A stretch of 64,000 nucleotides of DNA from Marivivens aquimaris (lineage in GTDB: Bacteria; Pseudomonadota; Alphaproteobacteria; Rhodobacterales; Rhodobacteraceae). The translations under genes and the position numbers were made by a program. Where the stretch lies: the NCBI RefSeq assembly GCF_015220045.1, contig NZ_JADBGB010000001.1:186001-250000 (forward strand), given 5' to 3'. The notes under the pieces were generated by a model. The model had not been told where the DNA came from. It ran no database searches and saw only the letters and a program-made list of their open reading frames with translations. The stretch's first letter is position 1, and every line of letters begins with the position of its first letter. This document shows positions 16,866 through 23,541 of this stretch, in pieces.

Positions 16866-17818
16866 GCGCGTCCCGTCGCTTCGGCAGCGATGTGCGAAAT
16901 TTCGTCGAACACGGGGCCGCTGGTCGGAATTTCGACGTCGAACACCTCTGCGATGACCTGCGTCCAGCCATAGATGAAGTAGGTCCAGCCGTCCTCGACT
17001 TGCAGCGACTTTGCGTCTTTCTGCTCTTCGGCCTGCTCAAGGAAAACGAGGTCGCCGCGGTAGTTGAGTTCCCAGACGATGCCGTTTTGCGGGAAGGTGC
17101 CGTCAAAGGTCAGCGGCGAGCCGGGGGCGTCTTTGCCGAGGCCGGTCGCGTTGATCACGACAGAGCCGGGCTTGAGCGATGCCATGGCTGCGTCGTTGTC
17201 CGCTGCGGTCGCGGCAACCACGTAGTCGCACGGAATGCCGCTATCGAGCTGCTCGTGGATTTCGCGGATGTGGTCGAGTCGCGGGGCGCTGCGGTTGGTC
17301 ACAACGATGCGGCTCGGACGGTTCGCGCCGCGCGACTTCTGCATTAGGTGCCACGTCAGCGCGATGGTCGATCCGCCAGCGCCCATCGAAAACACCTCTG
17401 CGCCGGTGTCGGCGAAGTGGTTGTCCGGCAGGAAGCCATCCAGCGCGAGGCCGGAGGAGATCGGGTCTTTCGCGTGGCAGATGAGCTTGCCGTCACGCTT
17501 GGACAGGCAGGACGTCTCTGTCATCAGTTCGGCGTGCGGATCGATCACATCGAACATATCGCGGCAGGCTTGGAACAGATCGAGCTTGTGGGTTGTCACC
17601 AATGCGCCAAGCGAAAGCGGGTCGTTCTTCAGGAACTCGACCGTCGCGCGGTAGTTTTCGGCAGTGTCGTGCGGGACAAGGTCGATGCCCTTGATCTCTA
17701 CATCGCCGAGTACGAGGTATTCCGCCCATTTCGGGAACACCTTTATGATCGACGATTTTCCGGTGGTCACACCGATGAAGTAGAAGGTCGGTTTGGTGGC
17801 TGGCGTGAATTGCATCAT
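16862..17818 (-). CDS. Shikimate dehydrogenase-like oxidoreductase of unknown substrate
   Basis: A 318-residue protein with the AroE fold pattern. The catalytic Lys is kept (ALVTTHK, Lys ~78), an Asp equivalent lies in GLALDGF (~127) and the NAD(P) motif is SMGAGGST (146-151). The usual shikimate-binding SxS near the N-terminus and the NTDG motif are not present (TGKSS and DPISSG instead). I therefore doubt shikimate as substrate and suspect oxidation of a cyclic or open-chain polyol. It sits between a hydroxyacid dehydrogenase and an aldolase gene with 4-nt overlaps on both sides. Confidence 0.7.
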   Translation of the reverse strand: MMQFTPATKPTFYFIGVTTGKSSIIKVFPKWAEYLVLGDVEIKGIDLVPHDTAENYRATVEFLKNDPLSLGALVTTHKLDLFQACRDMFDVIDPHAELMTETSCLSKRDGKLICHAKDPISSGLALDGFLPDNHFADTGAEVFSMGAGGSTIALTWHLMQKSRGANRPSRIVVTNRSAPRLDHIREIHEQLDSGIPCDYVVAATAADNDAAMASLKPGSVVINATGLGKDAPGSPLTFDGTFPQNGIVWELNYRGDLVFLEQAEEQKDAKSLQVEDGWTYFIYGWTQVIAEVFDVEIPTSGPVFDEISHIAAEATGRA

Positions 17819-18459
17819 GCGCTCCGGATGTCTTTGACGCGGGCCACGGCCTCGCGGGCGTTCTTGGTGATCTGGGCCCAGTTGCCAGCGGCGATGTCAT
17901 CGCGCTTGGCGATCCATGTGCCGCCGACTGCGCGGACTTGCGGAGTGGCGAGCCAGTCGGACAGGTTATCGAGCGTCACGCCGCCGGTCGGGTTAAATCC
18001 GATGCCAGTGTGCGCATAGGGCGCGGCGATGTTCTTGAGCATGTTCGGGCCGCCAGCAGGCATCGCGGGGAAGAACTTGACCATGCCGCACTTGTGGCGC
18101 AGCGCGATTTGCAGGTCCGACGGAGTCATGATGCCGGGCGCGAAGGGTAGACCGATCTTGGCCGCGTGCTCCAGCACTGCTGCGTCGATTCCAGGGGCGA
18201 GGGCGAAGCAGGCGCCTGCGGCTTTGGCGGCGTCTGCCTGCGCTTCATCAAGGATCGTACCCGCGCCGACGATCAGCTCGGGGCGCTCGGCTGCGATCTT
18301 GGCAATTACGTCGGCGGCGGCTGCGGTGCGGAATGTGATCTCTGCGACAGGCAGGCCGCCTTCGAGCAGCGCGTCGGCGAGTGGAAGGGCGTCCTTTGCG
18401 TCGTCGATCGCGATGACCGGCACGACGCCGTAGGTTCCGAGTTCTTCAAATACAGTCAT
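17815..18459 (-). CDS. KDPG/KHG-type aldolase (Entner-Doudoroff aldolase family)
   Basis: A 214-residue class I aldolase. It has the family features GGLPVAEITFRT (residues ~33-44), IVGAGTILDEAQA, FALAPGID and the Schiff-base Lys in MVKFFPAMPAGG (~135). It cleaves 2-keto-3-deoxy-6-phosphogluconate to pyruvate and glyceraldehyde-3-phosphate, or a related keto-deoxy acid. No 6-phosphogluconate dehydratase gene is present here, so either Edd is elsewhere or the substrate is different. A HexR-like regulator in the operon fits KDPG chemistry. Confidence 0.9.
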   Translation of the reverse strand: MTVFEELGTYGVVPVIAIDDAKDALPLADALLEGGLPVAEITFRTAAAADVIAKIAAERPELIVGAGTILDEAQADAAKAAGACFALAPGIDAAVLEHAAKIGLPFAPGIMTPSDLQIALRHKCGMVKFFPAMPAGGPNMLKNIAAPYAHTGIGFNPTGGVTLDNLSDWLATPQVRAVGGTWIAKRDDIAAGNWAQITKNAREAVARVKDIRSA

Positions 18460-18471
18460 AGTGTCCTCCGC

Positions 18472-19092
18472 TCAGTCGACAGTCGCCATCACGGCGGCGA
18501 TTTCTTCTTTGGTGCGCGGGCGGTAGTTCGCGTTGTCGACAGCCTTCCAGCCGTCGCCGTCCGCCATAATGCGCGTCGCCATGCCGCCGGAGCGGGCGAT
18601 GATCTCGTAGTCCTGACCGCTGTCGCTGGGGTAGCAGAAGCTCATCACCAGAGGGGTGGAGCCGGTGTTGACCGAGCGGTGGATCCACATCGGCGGCACG
18701 TAGACCAGTTCCTTGGCACGGATTTCGAGAATGCGGGTCTCGCCCTCGGGGCTTTCCATCAGCATCAGGCCCTCGCCGCTTTCACCGTAATAGGTCTCGG
18801 GTCGATTGGCCTGCGCGTGAATATGGCCGCGCGTCATGTAGTATTCGTCGCCGATTTTGCCGGGCTCCATCCAAGTGGTGCCAAAAATCAGATCGCCCTT
18901 CGCCTGCTGGGGGCGGGTTTCGTGGACATAGTAGACAACGTGATCGGGGTCCTCGGAAGCCTTGGCGGCAAATGCGGCCTCATCGGCATAAACACCTGCG
19001 AGATCGCTGATGCGCTTTTCATATCGGCCCGTAGCGCCGGACATTTCGCCGGTATTCGGATTGATCAAATGGGCGGTCGGGGTCTGATACAT
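18472..19092 (-). CDS. Cupin-type glucose-6-phosphate isomerase
   Basis: A 206-residue cupin of the GPI/archaeal PGI family. The metal-binding cupin motif is RGHIHAQANRPETYYGESGE (residues ~105-124), followed by VYVPPMWIHRSVN with the last His ligand. Members interconvert glucose-6-phosphate and fructose-6-phosphate, and relatives may act on other aldose/ketose phosphates. It is the first gene of the catabolic operon that ends with the HexR-like regulator. Upstream lie two GTAGT/ACTAC dyads. Confidence 0.85.
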   Translation of the reverse strand: MYQTPTAHLINPNTGEMSGATGRYEKRISDLAGVYADEAAFAAKASEDPDHVVYYVHETRPQQAKGDLIFGTTWMEPGKIGDEYYMTRGHIHAQANRPETYYGESGEGLMLMESPEGETRILEIRAKELVYVPPMWIHRSVNTGSTPLVMSFCYPSDSGQDYEIIARSGGMATRIMADGDGWKAVDNANYRPRTKEEIAAVMATVD

Positions 19093-19109
19093 AGCTTCCT
19101 CCCAGAAAA

Positions 19110-19124
19110 TGTAGTTAAACTACC
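19110..19124. promoter_or_regulatory. HexR-like operator upstream of the cPGI gene
   Basis: TGTAGTTAAACTACC, a 15-bp near-perfect palindrome that fits the published HexR consensus TGTARTWWWATTACA at most positions. It ends 18 bp upstream of the cPGI ATG, where a bound repressor would block transcription. Confidence 0.6.
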
Positions 19125-19139
19125 AAATGAGTTAGCGAG

Positions 19140-19167
19140 AACTACCGATTTAGGCAAGCCGGTAGTT
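19140..19167. promoter_or_regulatory. Perfect 8-bp inverted repeat AACTACCG/CGGTAGTT
   Basis: The arms (19140-19147 and 19160-19167) are separated by 12 bp and carry the same ACTAC/GTAGT core as the neighbouring dyad but in the reverse arrangement. It may be a second, looser site for the same regulator. Confidence 0.45.
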
Positions 19168-19340
19168 GAGAAAAATTTGTCGGGTGAGGGTGTTTGAGGT
19201 GCGTTTGCGCGATGTGTTCCTGCCATTTTGCTAATAAATATTGCCTAAATGGCTTGGCGGGTCGACATTCGGGCGGTGCGCGCAAATCTAGTGACAAACT
19301 GCGAAATCAGTAGAAAAGCTACATTGCGTACTTGTACTGT

Positions 19341-19361
19341 TTTGTAGTTTCTGTAAACAAA
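19341..19361. promoter_or_regulatory. Operator-like dyad upstream of the xylulokinase-like gene
   Basis: The run TTTGTAGTTTCTGTAAACAA plus A has matching outer arms TTTGT/ACAAA around a GTAGTTT core like that of the sites near 19110. It lies 70 bp before the chosen kinase start. Confidence 0.4.
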
Positions 19362-19430
19362 CTCGGAGGGGGAGGCTCGGGCGGCCATCGCTACGAGACT
19401 CAAGGGAACTACCAAAGTCTGGATGAGCAC

Positions 19431-20921
19431 ATGCGTGATCTGTTTCTGGCAATCGACGTCGGCACCGGCAGTCTTCGGTCTGCACTTGTGGACCGGAATG
19501 GGCGTATCCTCGCCTTTGCGCATAAGGAACACGAACAGATCGTGCCCCAGTTCGGCTGGTCCGAGCAGCGTCCCGCCGAATGGTGGGCCGGCACGGTGGA
19601 GACGATCCGCAAGGTGCTCGAAAAGGTCGACAACGCCGCTGCCCGAGTCGCGGCGATCTGTGCGTGTGGCCAGATGCACGGGACGGTACTAATCGATGAT
19701 GACGGGCGACTGACCCGCGATGCCGCGCCGCTTTGGAACGACAAAAGGACTGCACCGCAGGTGGTTGCGTTCGGCGAGAGCCACGATCTGCGCGGCGGAT
19801 TGGAGATCACCGCCAACGTTCCTGCGACCGCTTGGCCCGCGTTCAAGCTGCAATGGGTTGCGCAGAACGAACCCGAGGTGCTGGCGCGCGCCGCGACCGT
19901 CCTCATGCCGAAGGATTGGATCAATTTCTGTCTGACAGGTGAGCGTGCGCAGGACGTGACCGAGGCTTCGCTGAGCTATCTCATGGATTGGCAGCGTCGG
20001 GAATGGTCGGACGAGATGTGCGCTTTGACCGGCGTGCGTCGCAGCCTGCTACCGCCGCTGCGCCAGCCTGAGGAAATCCTTGGGACATTGCTGCCCGAGG
20101 TCGCGCAAATGCTTGGTCTGTCGCGGGATATTCCGGTGCTCGTTGGTGCTGGCGATTATCCGATGGCGCTGACCGGTTCGGGAGTGGTCGAGGCGGGGAT
20201 GGGCTCGGACGTGACTGGCACGTCGACCATCATCACGCTGTTGCACGACAGCGCCGTAGTCGATCCGCAGATCTCCAACGTTCTGTCCGCCAACGGCGTC
20301 TGGGGCGCGATGACGTTGCTCGACGCGGGCGGGGACGCTGTGCGCTGGGCCCGCCGTGCGTTTCACGAAAACCAGCGCAGCTATGCCGAAGTGACGGAGG
20401 ATGCCGAGAAGGCCGCTGTCGGTTCCAAGTCGCTGTTCTTCCTGCCGTATCTGTCGGGTGAGAGGTTCCAGCCCAAGAGCCGCGCGCAGTTTTTCGGCCT
20501 GAGCGCCGCGCACGGACTGCCCGAATTGCACCGCGCCGTTCTTGAAGGCGTCGCGTTCTCGGTCCGCCAGACGCTCGACCGCCTTCAGGGTAGCAACGGG
20601 CGTCCCGACCGGATCGTTGCGGCGAGTGGCGGGGCGAAGAATGCGCTCTGGCTGCGGATCAAGGCGAGCATGTACAACGTGCCCTACCTCGTGCCCGAGG
20701 AACTCGAATGCGGCGTCGTTGGCGCGGCCATGCTGATGTCCAGCGCAACGGGCGTGACCTCCAGCGTGAACGCAGCGGCCAAGCAAATGGTTCGCTTCAC
20801 CGAAGAAATCCTGCCCGATCCGGAATGGGTCGAAAAATACGACCGCATGATGCCCGTCTACTCGCGCCTCTATGACGGCGCGAAAGCGTTCTACGACGAT
20901 CTAGAAGCGCTCGAAGCCTAG
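19431..20921 (+). CDS. FGGY-family kinase, xylulokinase-like
   Basis: A 496-residue FGGY kinase. It has FLAIDVGTGSLRSALVD at the N-terminus, GQMHGTVLIDDDG, the catalytic-Asp motif VLVGAGDYPMALTGSG (~238-253) and ASGGAKNALWLRIKASM in the C-terminal ATPase domain. The sequence leans to the XylB branch, so phosphorylation of a ketose is likely. ATG 19431 puts the ATPase motif at its usual place; the frame is open further upstream but that part is glycine-rich and holds operator-like DNA. It is divergent from the cPGI-aldolase-HexR operon and overlaps the sensor-kinase gene tail to tail by 4 nt. Confidence 0.88.
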   Translation: MRDLFLAIDVGTGSLRSALVDRNGRILAFAHKEHEQIVPQFGWSEQRPAEWWAGTVETIRKVLEKVDNAAARVAAICACGQMHGTVLIDDDGRLTRDAAPLWNDKRTAPQVVAFGESHDLRGGLEITANVPATAWPAFKLQWVAQNEPEVLARAATVLMPKDWINFCLTGERAQDVTEASLSYLMDWQRREWSDEMCALTGVRRSLLPPLRQPEEILGTLLPEVAQMLGLSRDIPVLVGAGDYPMALTGSGVVEAGMGSDVTGTSTIITLLHDSAVVDPQISNVLSANGVWGAMTLLDAGGDAVRWARRAFHENQRSYAEVTEDAEKAAVGSKSLFFLPYLSGERFQPKSRAQFFGLSAAHGLPELHRAVLEGVAFSVRQTLDRLQGSNGRPDRIVAASGGAKNALWLRIKASMYNVPYLVPEELECGVVGAAMLMSSATGVTSSVNAAAKQMVRFTEEILPDPEWVEKYDRMMPVYSRLYDGAKAFYDDLEALEA

Positions 20922-22252
20922 AAACTGAACCAACCCACCGTGCCGCTCGCCCCATCGGGGCGGGGGGAGAGCAGTTCGAATGTGGCGTTGCTGCGCTCTG
21001 CGATGATGTGGATGATCGACAGGCCGAGGCCCGTGCCGTCGCCCGCTCCATCACCGCGCATGAAACGTTGACCGAGGCGTTCGAGCGTCGCTGCGGGGAT
21101 GGTTTCACCGTCGTTCGACACCGTCAGCACGCAGTCGGCCGTCAGTTCGATCTGCACCGGTTTGCCTGCCTCACCGTGGGTCAGCGCGTTTTCCACCAAA
21201 TTGCGCAGCACGATCCCGAGCGCATCTGGGTCGAGGTCGCTCATCACGGGGTCATCAGGCAGCTGCATTTCGAAGTGGTCGTTGCGTTGGCTGCGGATGA
21301 AATCCTCCAGCACGATGCGGACGACGGGGCGCAGATCGGTCTGCTCCTCCTGCCGCAAACGGGCACCTTCGGCACGGGCGAGCTGCATCAATTTTTCGCC
21401 GTAGCGGCTGAGGCGTTTGAGGGATGCTTCGATTTCTCCTGCGCGTTCCACCGCGATCGGGTCGCTGCTTTGCGCCTTCAGGCGTTGGGCTTGCGCGATG
21501 GCTCCGGCGAGCGGCGTGCGCATTTCGTGGGCAGCGTTGGAGGCAAAGCTCCGCTCGGCCTCGAACCCTTCGGCCACGCGCTCCAGAAGACGGTTGCCAC
21601 TATCTACAACGGGCACCAGCTCGCGCGGCATGTCGGTCGCGCTGATCGGAGAGAGGTTACTCGGGCCGCGCTTGCCCATCTCGTCCTCAAGCGTTTTGAT
21701 CGGGCGGAGTCCGCGACCGACGAGGATGAAAATGCCAAGCAAAGTCAGCGGGATAACAATCAGCAGCGGCATCGACAGTGCGCCCATAACAGCCAAGGCC
21801 AACTGCTCGCGCGCGTCGAGCGGGCGGGCGACGGCAATCGTCACATCACCGCGCTGGACGACATCTACAAAGTAGCGGTATTTGTCATCGGAGTGGTAAC
21901 CCGGCTCGGTGGGAAAGGTGATCGCCGACGCCTCACGCGACTGCATCAGCAGGCCGTGGCGTTCGGAGGTCACCACGAACTCCACATCGTCGTCATCACG
22001 GCGACCGCCGTGTTCTTCCTCTTCGTGCTCATCGCGAGGCGGTCTGTAGACATCATCGCGGTGCTTTTGCAGGACGATTGGCAGGATGCGCTCGGCATTG
22101 GCGCGCAGGTCGCGGTCGAAATTCTCGCTGACTTCGGCAAACAGGTGCGAAACGGTGAGCGCCGCAGCGATCAGCCAGAACACCGTGACCATTAGCCCGA
22201 CGAACAACGCAATCCGGATGCGGAGGGAATTCAAACGTCCGCCGAGGGTCAT
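20918..22252 (-). CDS. Two-component sensor histidine kinase with an acidic/His-rich sensor loop
   Basis: A 444-residue membrane kinase. Transmembrane segments are at ~14-36 and ~152-178. The periplasmic loop between them holds DEHEEEEHGGRRDDDD (residues 74-89). A HAMP-like linker follows, then HisKA with the H-box SNAAHEMRTPLAG (His 242) and an HATPase_c domain (NLVENALTHG, GDGTGLGLSI). It resembles QseC/PmrB-type kinases. The acidic/His stretch recalls metal sensing in PmrB, so a cation signal such as iron is a reasonable guess. The gene overlaps its response-regulator partner by 4 nt and lies divergent from the flavin-redox genes it probably controls. Confidence 0.9.
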   Translation of the reverse strand: MTLGGRLNSLRIRIALFVGLMVTVFWLIAAALTVSHLFAEVSENFDRDLRANAERILPIVLQKHRDDVYRPPRDEHEEEEHGGRRDDDDVEFVVTSERHGLLMQSREASAITFPTEPGYHSDDKYRYFVDVVQRGDVTIAVARPLDAREQLALAVMGALSMPLLIVIPLTLLGIFILVGRGLRPIKTLEDEMGKRGPSNLSPISATDMPRELVPVVDSGNRLLERVAEGFEAERSFASNAAHEMRTPLAGAIAQAQRLKAQSSDPIAVERAGEIEASLKRLSRYGEKLMQLARAEGARLRQEEQTDLRPVVRIVLEDFIRSQRNDHFEMQLPDDPVMSDLDPDALGIVLRNLVENALTHGEAGKPVQIELTADCVLTVSNDGETIPAATLERLGQRFMRGDGAGDGTGLGLSIIHIIAERSNATFELLSPRPDGASGTVGWFSF

Positions 22253-22908
22253 GGCTGGCCCAATCGGTAGCCGAGGCCGCGAGAGGTCACGATGATCTCT
22301 TTACCGAGCTTTTTGCGAAGGTGGCTGACGTGCACTTCGATCGTGTTCGAACCGATACTGTCGTCGAAGCTGTAAAGCGCTTCTTCCAACTGCGTTTTGG
22401 TGACGATCTGGTTGGGACGCTGGAGAAGAACCTCGAAAATCGCCCATTCACGAGAGGTCAGGACCACCGGTTTGCCCGCTTTGGTGATCTGCTTCGCCGC
22501 GATGTCGACCTCGATATCTCCAAGCGAAATCAGCGGATTGGGGTTGCCCGCATAACGCCGCGAGACCGAGCCGATGCGGGCCGACAGCTCATCAAGGTCG
22601 AAGGGCTTGGCAAGATAATCGTCAGCGCCTGCGGTCAGTCCGGCAATGCGGTCGGACACCTGATCGAGCGCCGTGAGGATGATGACAGGGGTCACATCGC
22701 CCTTGGCGCGGATGTCTTTGAGGAAAGGCACGCCGCGCCCGTCGGGTAGCATGAGATCGAGCAACATCAGATCGAACGGACTGGATTTCAGTGCAGTGCC
22801 CGCATCGTCAAGCCGCGTTACATGGTCGACGCTATGCCCATCGGAGCGGATCTGGTCGGCCACCGCCGCGCCAAGAATGGCGTCATCTTCGACGAGCAGA
22901 ATGCGCAT
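22249..22908 (-). CDS. OmpR-family response regulator
   Basis: A 219-residue regulator. The receiver domain carries acidic residues EDD at 7-9 and phospho-acceptor Asp 51 in LLDLMLPDGRG, with the Lys switch in LAKPFDLDEL. The Trans_reg_C winged helix in the second half includes VLTSREWAIFEVLLQRP and NTIEVHVSHLRKKLG. It works with the overlapping sensor kinase. Its likely target is the paired direct repeats at 22952-23006 between this gene and the DUF2271 gene. Confidence 0.93.
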   Translation of the reverse strand: MRILLVEDDAILGAAVADQIRSDGHSVDHVTRLDDAGTALKSSPFDLMLLDLMLPDGRGVPFLKDIRAKGDVTPVIILTALDQVSDRIAGLTAGADDYLAKPFDLDELSARIGSVSRRYAGNPNPLISLGDIEVDIAAKQITKAGKPVVLTSREWAIFEVLLQRPNQIVTKTQLEEALYSFDDSIGSNTIEVHVSHLRKKLGKEIIVTSRGLGYRLGQP

Positions 22909-22951
22909 GGTCCGGTCCTCAATCCATTGTGTGGGATTACAATCGCTTATG

Positions 22952-23006
22952 AACCTGAAGGCAACCTGAAGAAAGAAAATGCACGGCTTCAGCTATGCTT
23001 CAGGTT
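22952..23006. promoter_or_regulatory. Two inverted sets of CTGAAG direct repeats, probable response-regulator sites
   Basis: Left arm: AACCTGAAG repeated with an 11-bp period (22952-22971). Right arm: its inverted counterpart, CTTCAG-5nt-CTTCAGGTT (22987-23006). The 15-bp spacer is A-rich. OmpR-family regulators bind such 11-bp direct repeats as dimers; two opposed sets in a divergent promoter suggest control of both operons. Confidence 0.6.
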
Positions 23007-23061
23007 CGCGCGCAAGAAGAGGTCATCACAAACGGAATCTCAATCCTCCGGAGACCTTGCT

Positions 23062-23529
23062 ATGAAACTTCTCTTCCCTGCTCTTGCCGCAACGACCGCC
23101 CTGTCGCCCTTCGCCGCTAATGCGACCGAGATTACGCTCGATACCACGATGGCCAACTACGGCGGCGAGGATGCGTACCTTGCGTATTACGTCACCGACG
23201 CCGACGGCAACTATGTGCGCCACCTCTGGGTCGCGTCGGGCAAATCGCGTTGGTGGGACCACCTGCGCAACTGGTACTCGGCCACGGGTGGTTCGTCGTC
23301 GGAAATCGCTGGTCTGTCGGGTGCATCGGTCGGCTCGGGCCGCTCGCTCGAAGTCACCGTGGATGTCGAGGACGCCCTGATCAACGCGGGCTACCAGATC
23401 CGTGTCGATAGCTCGGTCGAGCATATGGCCGATCTGCCGGCCGAGATCGTCGTGCCGCTCGAAGATGCCAGTGCCGGCCAGGCGACCTCGGGCCGCGGTC
23501 TGATCGCTTCGTTCACCTTCGATATGTAA
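23062..23529 (+). CDS. DUF2271 periplasmic protein, possible flavinylation target
   Basis: A 155-residue exported protein with a signal peptide (MKLLFPALAATTAL...ANA, cleavage near residue 21). It is rich in aromatic and beta-type sequence (YYVTDADGNYVRHLWV, SRWWDHLRNWYS). DUF2271 proteins usually lie beside PepSY and ApbE genes, as here. The stretch GLSGASVG (residues 84-91) matches the short ApbE target core (S/T)GA(S/T), so Ser 89 could carry covalent FMN; the usual upstream Asp is missing. It is first in a three-gene operon. Confidence 0.75.
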   Translation: MKLLFPALAATTALSPFAANATEITLDTTMANYGGEDAYLAYYVTDADGNYVRHLWVASGKSRWWDHLRNWYSATGGSSSEIAGLSGASVGSGRSLEVTVDVEDALINAGYQIRVDSSVEHMADLPAEIVVPLEDASAGQATSGRGLIASFTFDM

Positions 23530-23541
23530 GGGAGCGCCGCC

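Larger units (their letters stand above)
19093..19430. other. Divergent promoter region between cPGI operon and kinase gene
   Basis: A 338-bp A/T-enriched stretch without a gene. It holds operator-like dyads at 19110-19124, 19140-19167 and 19341-19361 and a further half-site AACTACC at 19407-19413, close to the kinase start. Both transcription units that leave this region belong to the same catabolic locus. Confidence 0.65.

Noticed and set aside
17815..18459. Calling the locus a standard Entner-Doudoroff operon (zwf-pgl-edd-eda)
   Set aside because: Only the aldolase and an isomerase match; zwf, pgl and edd are missing and several unrelated oxidoreductases are present.
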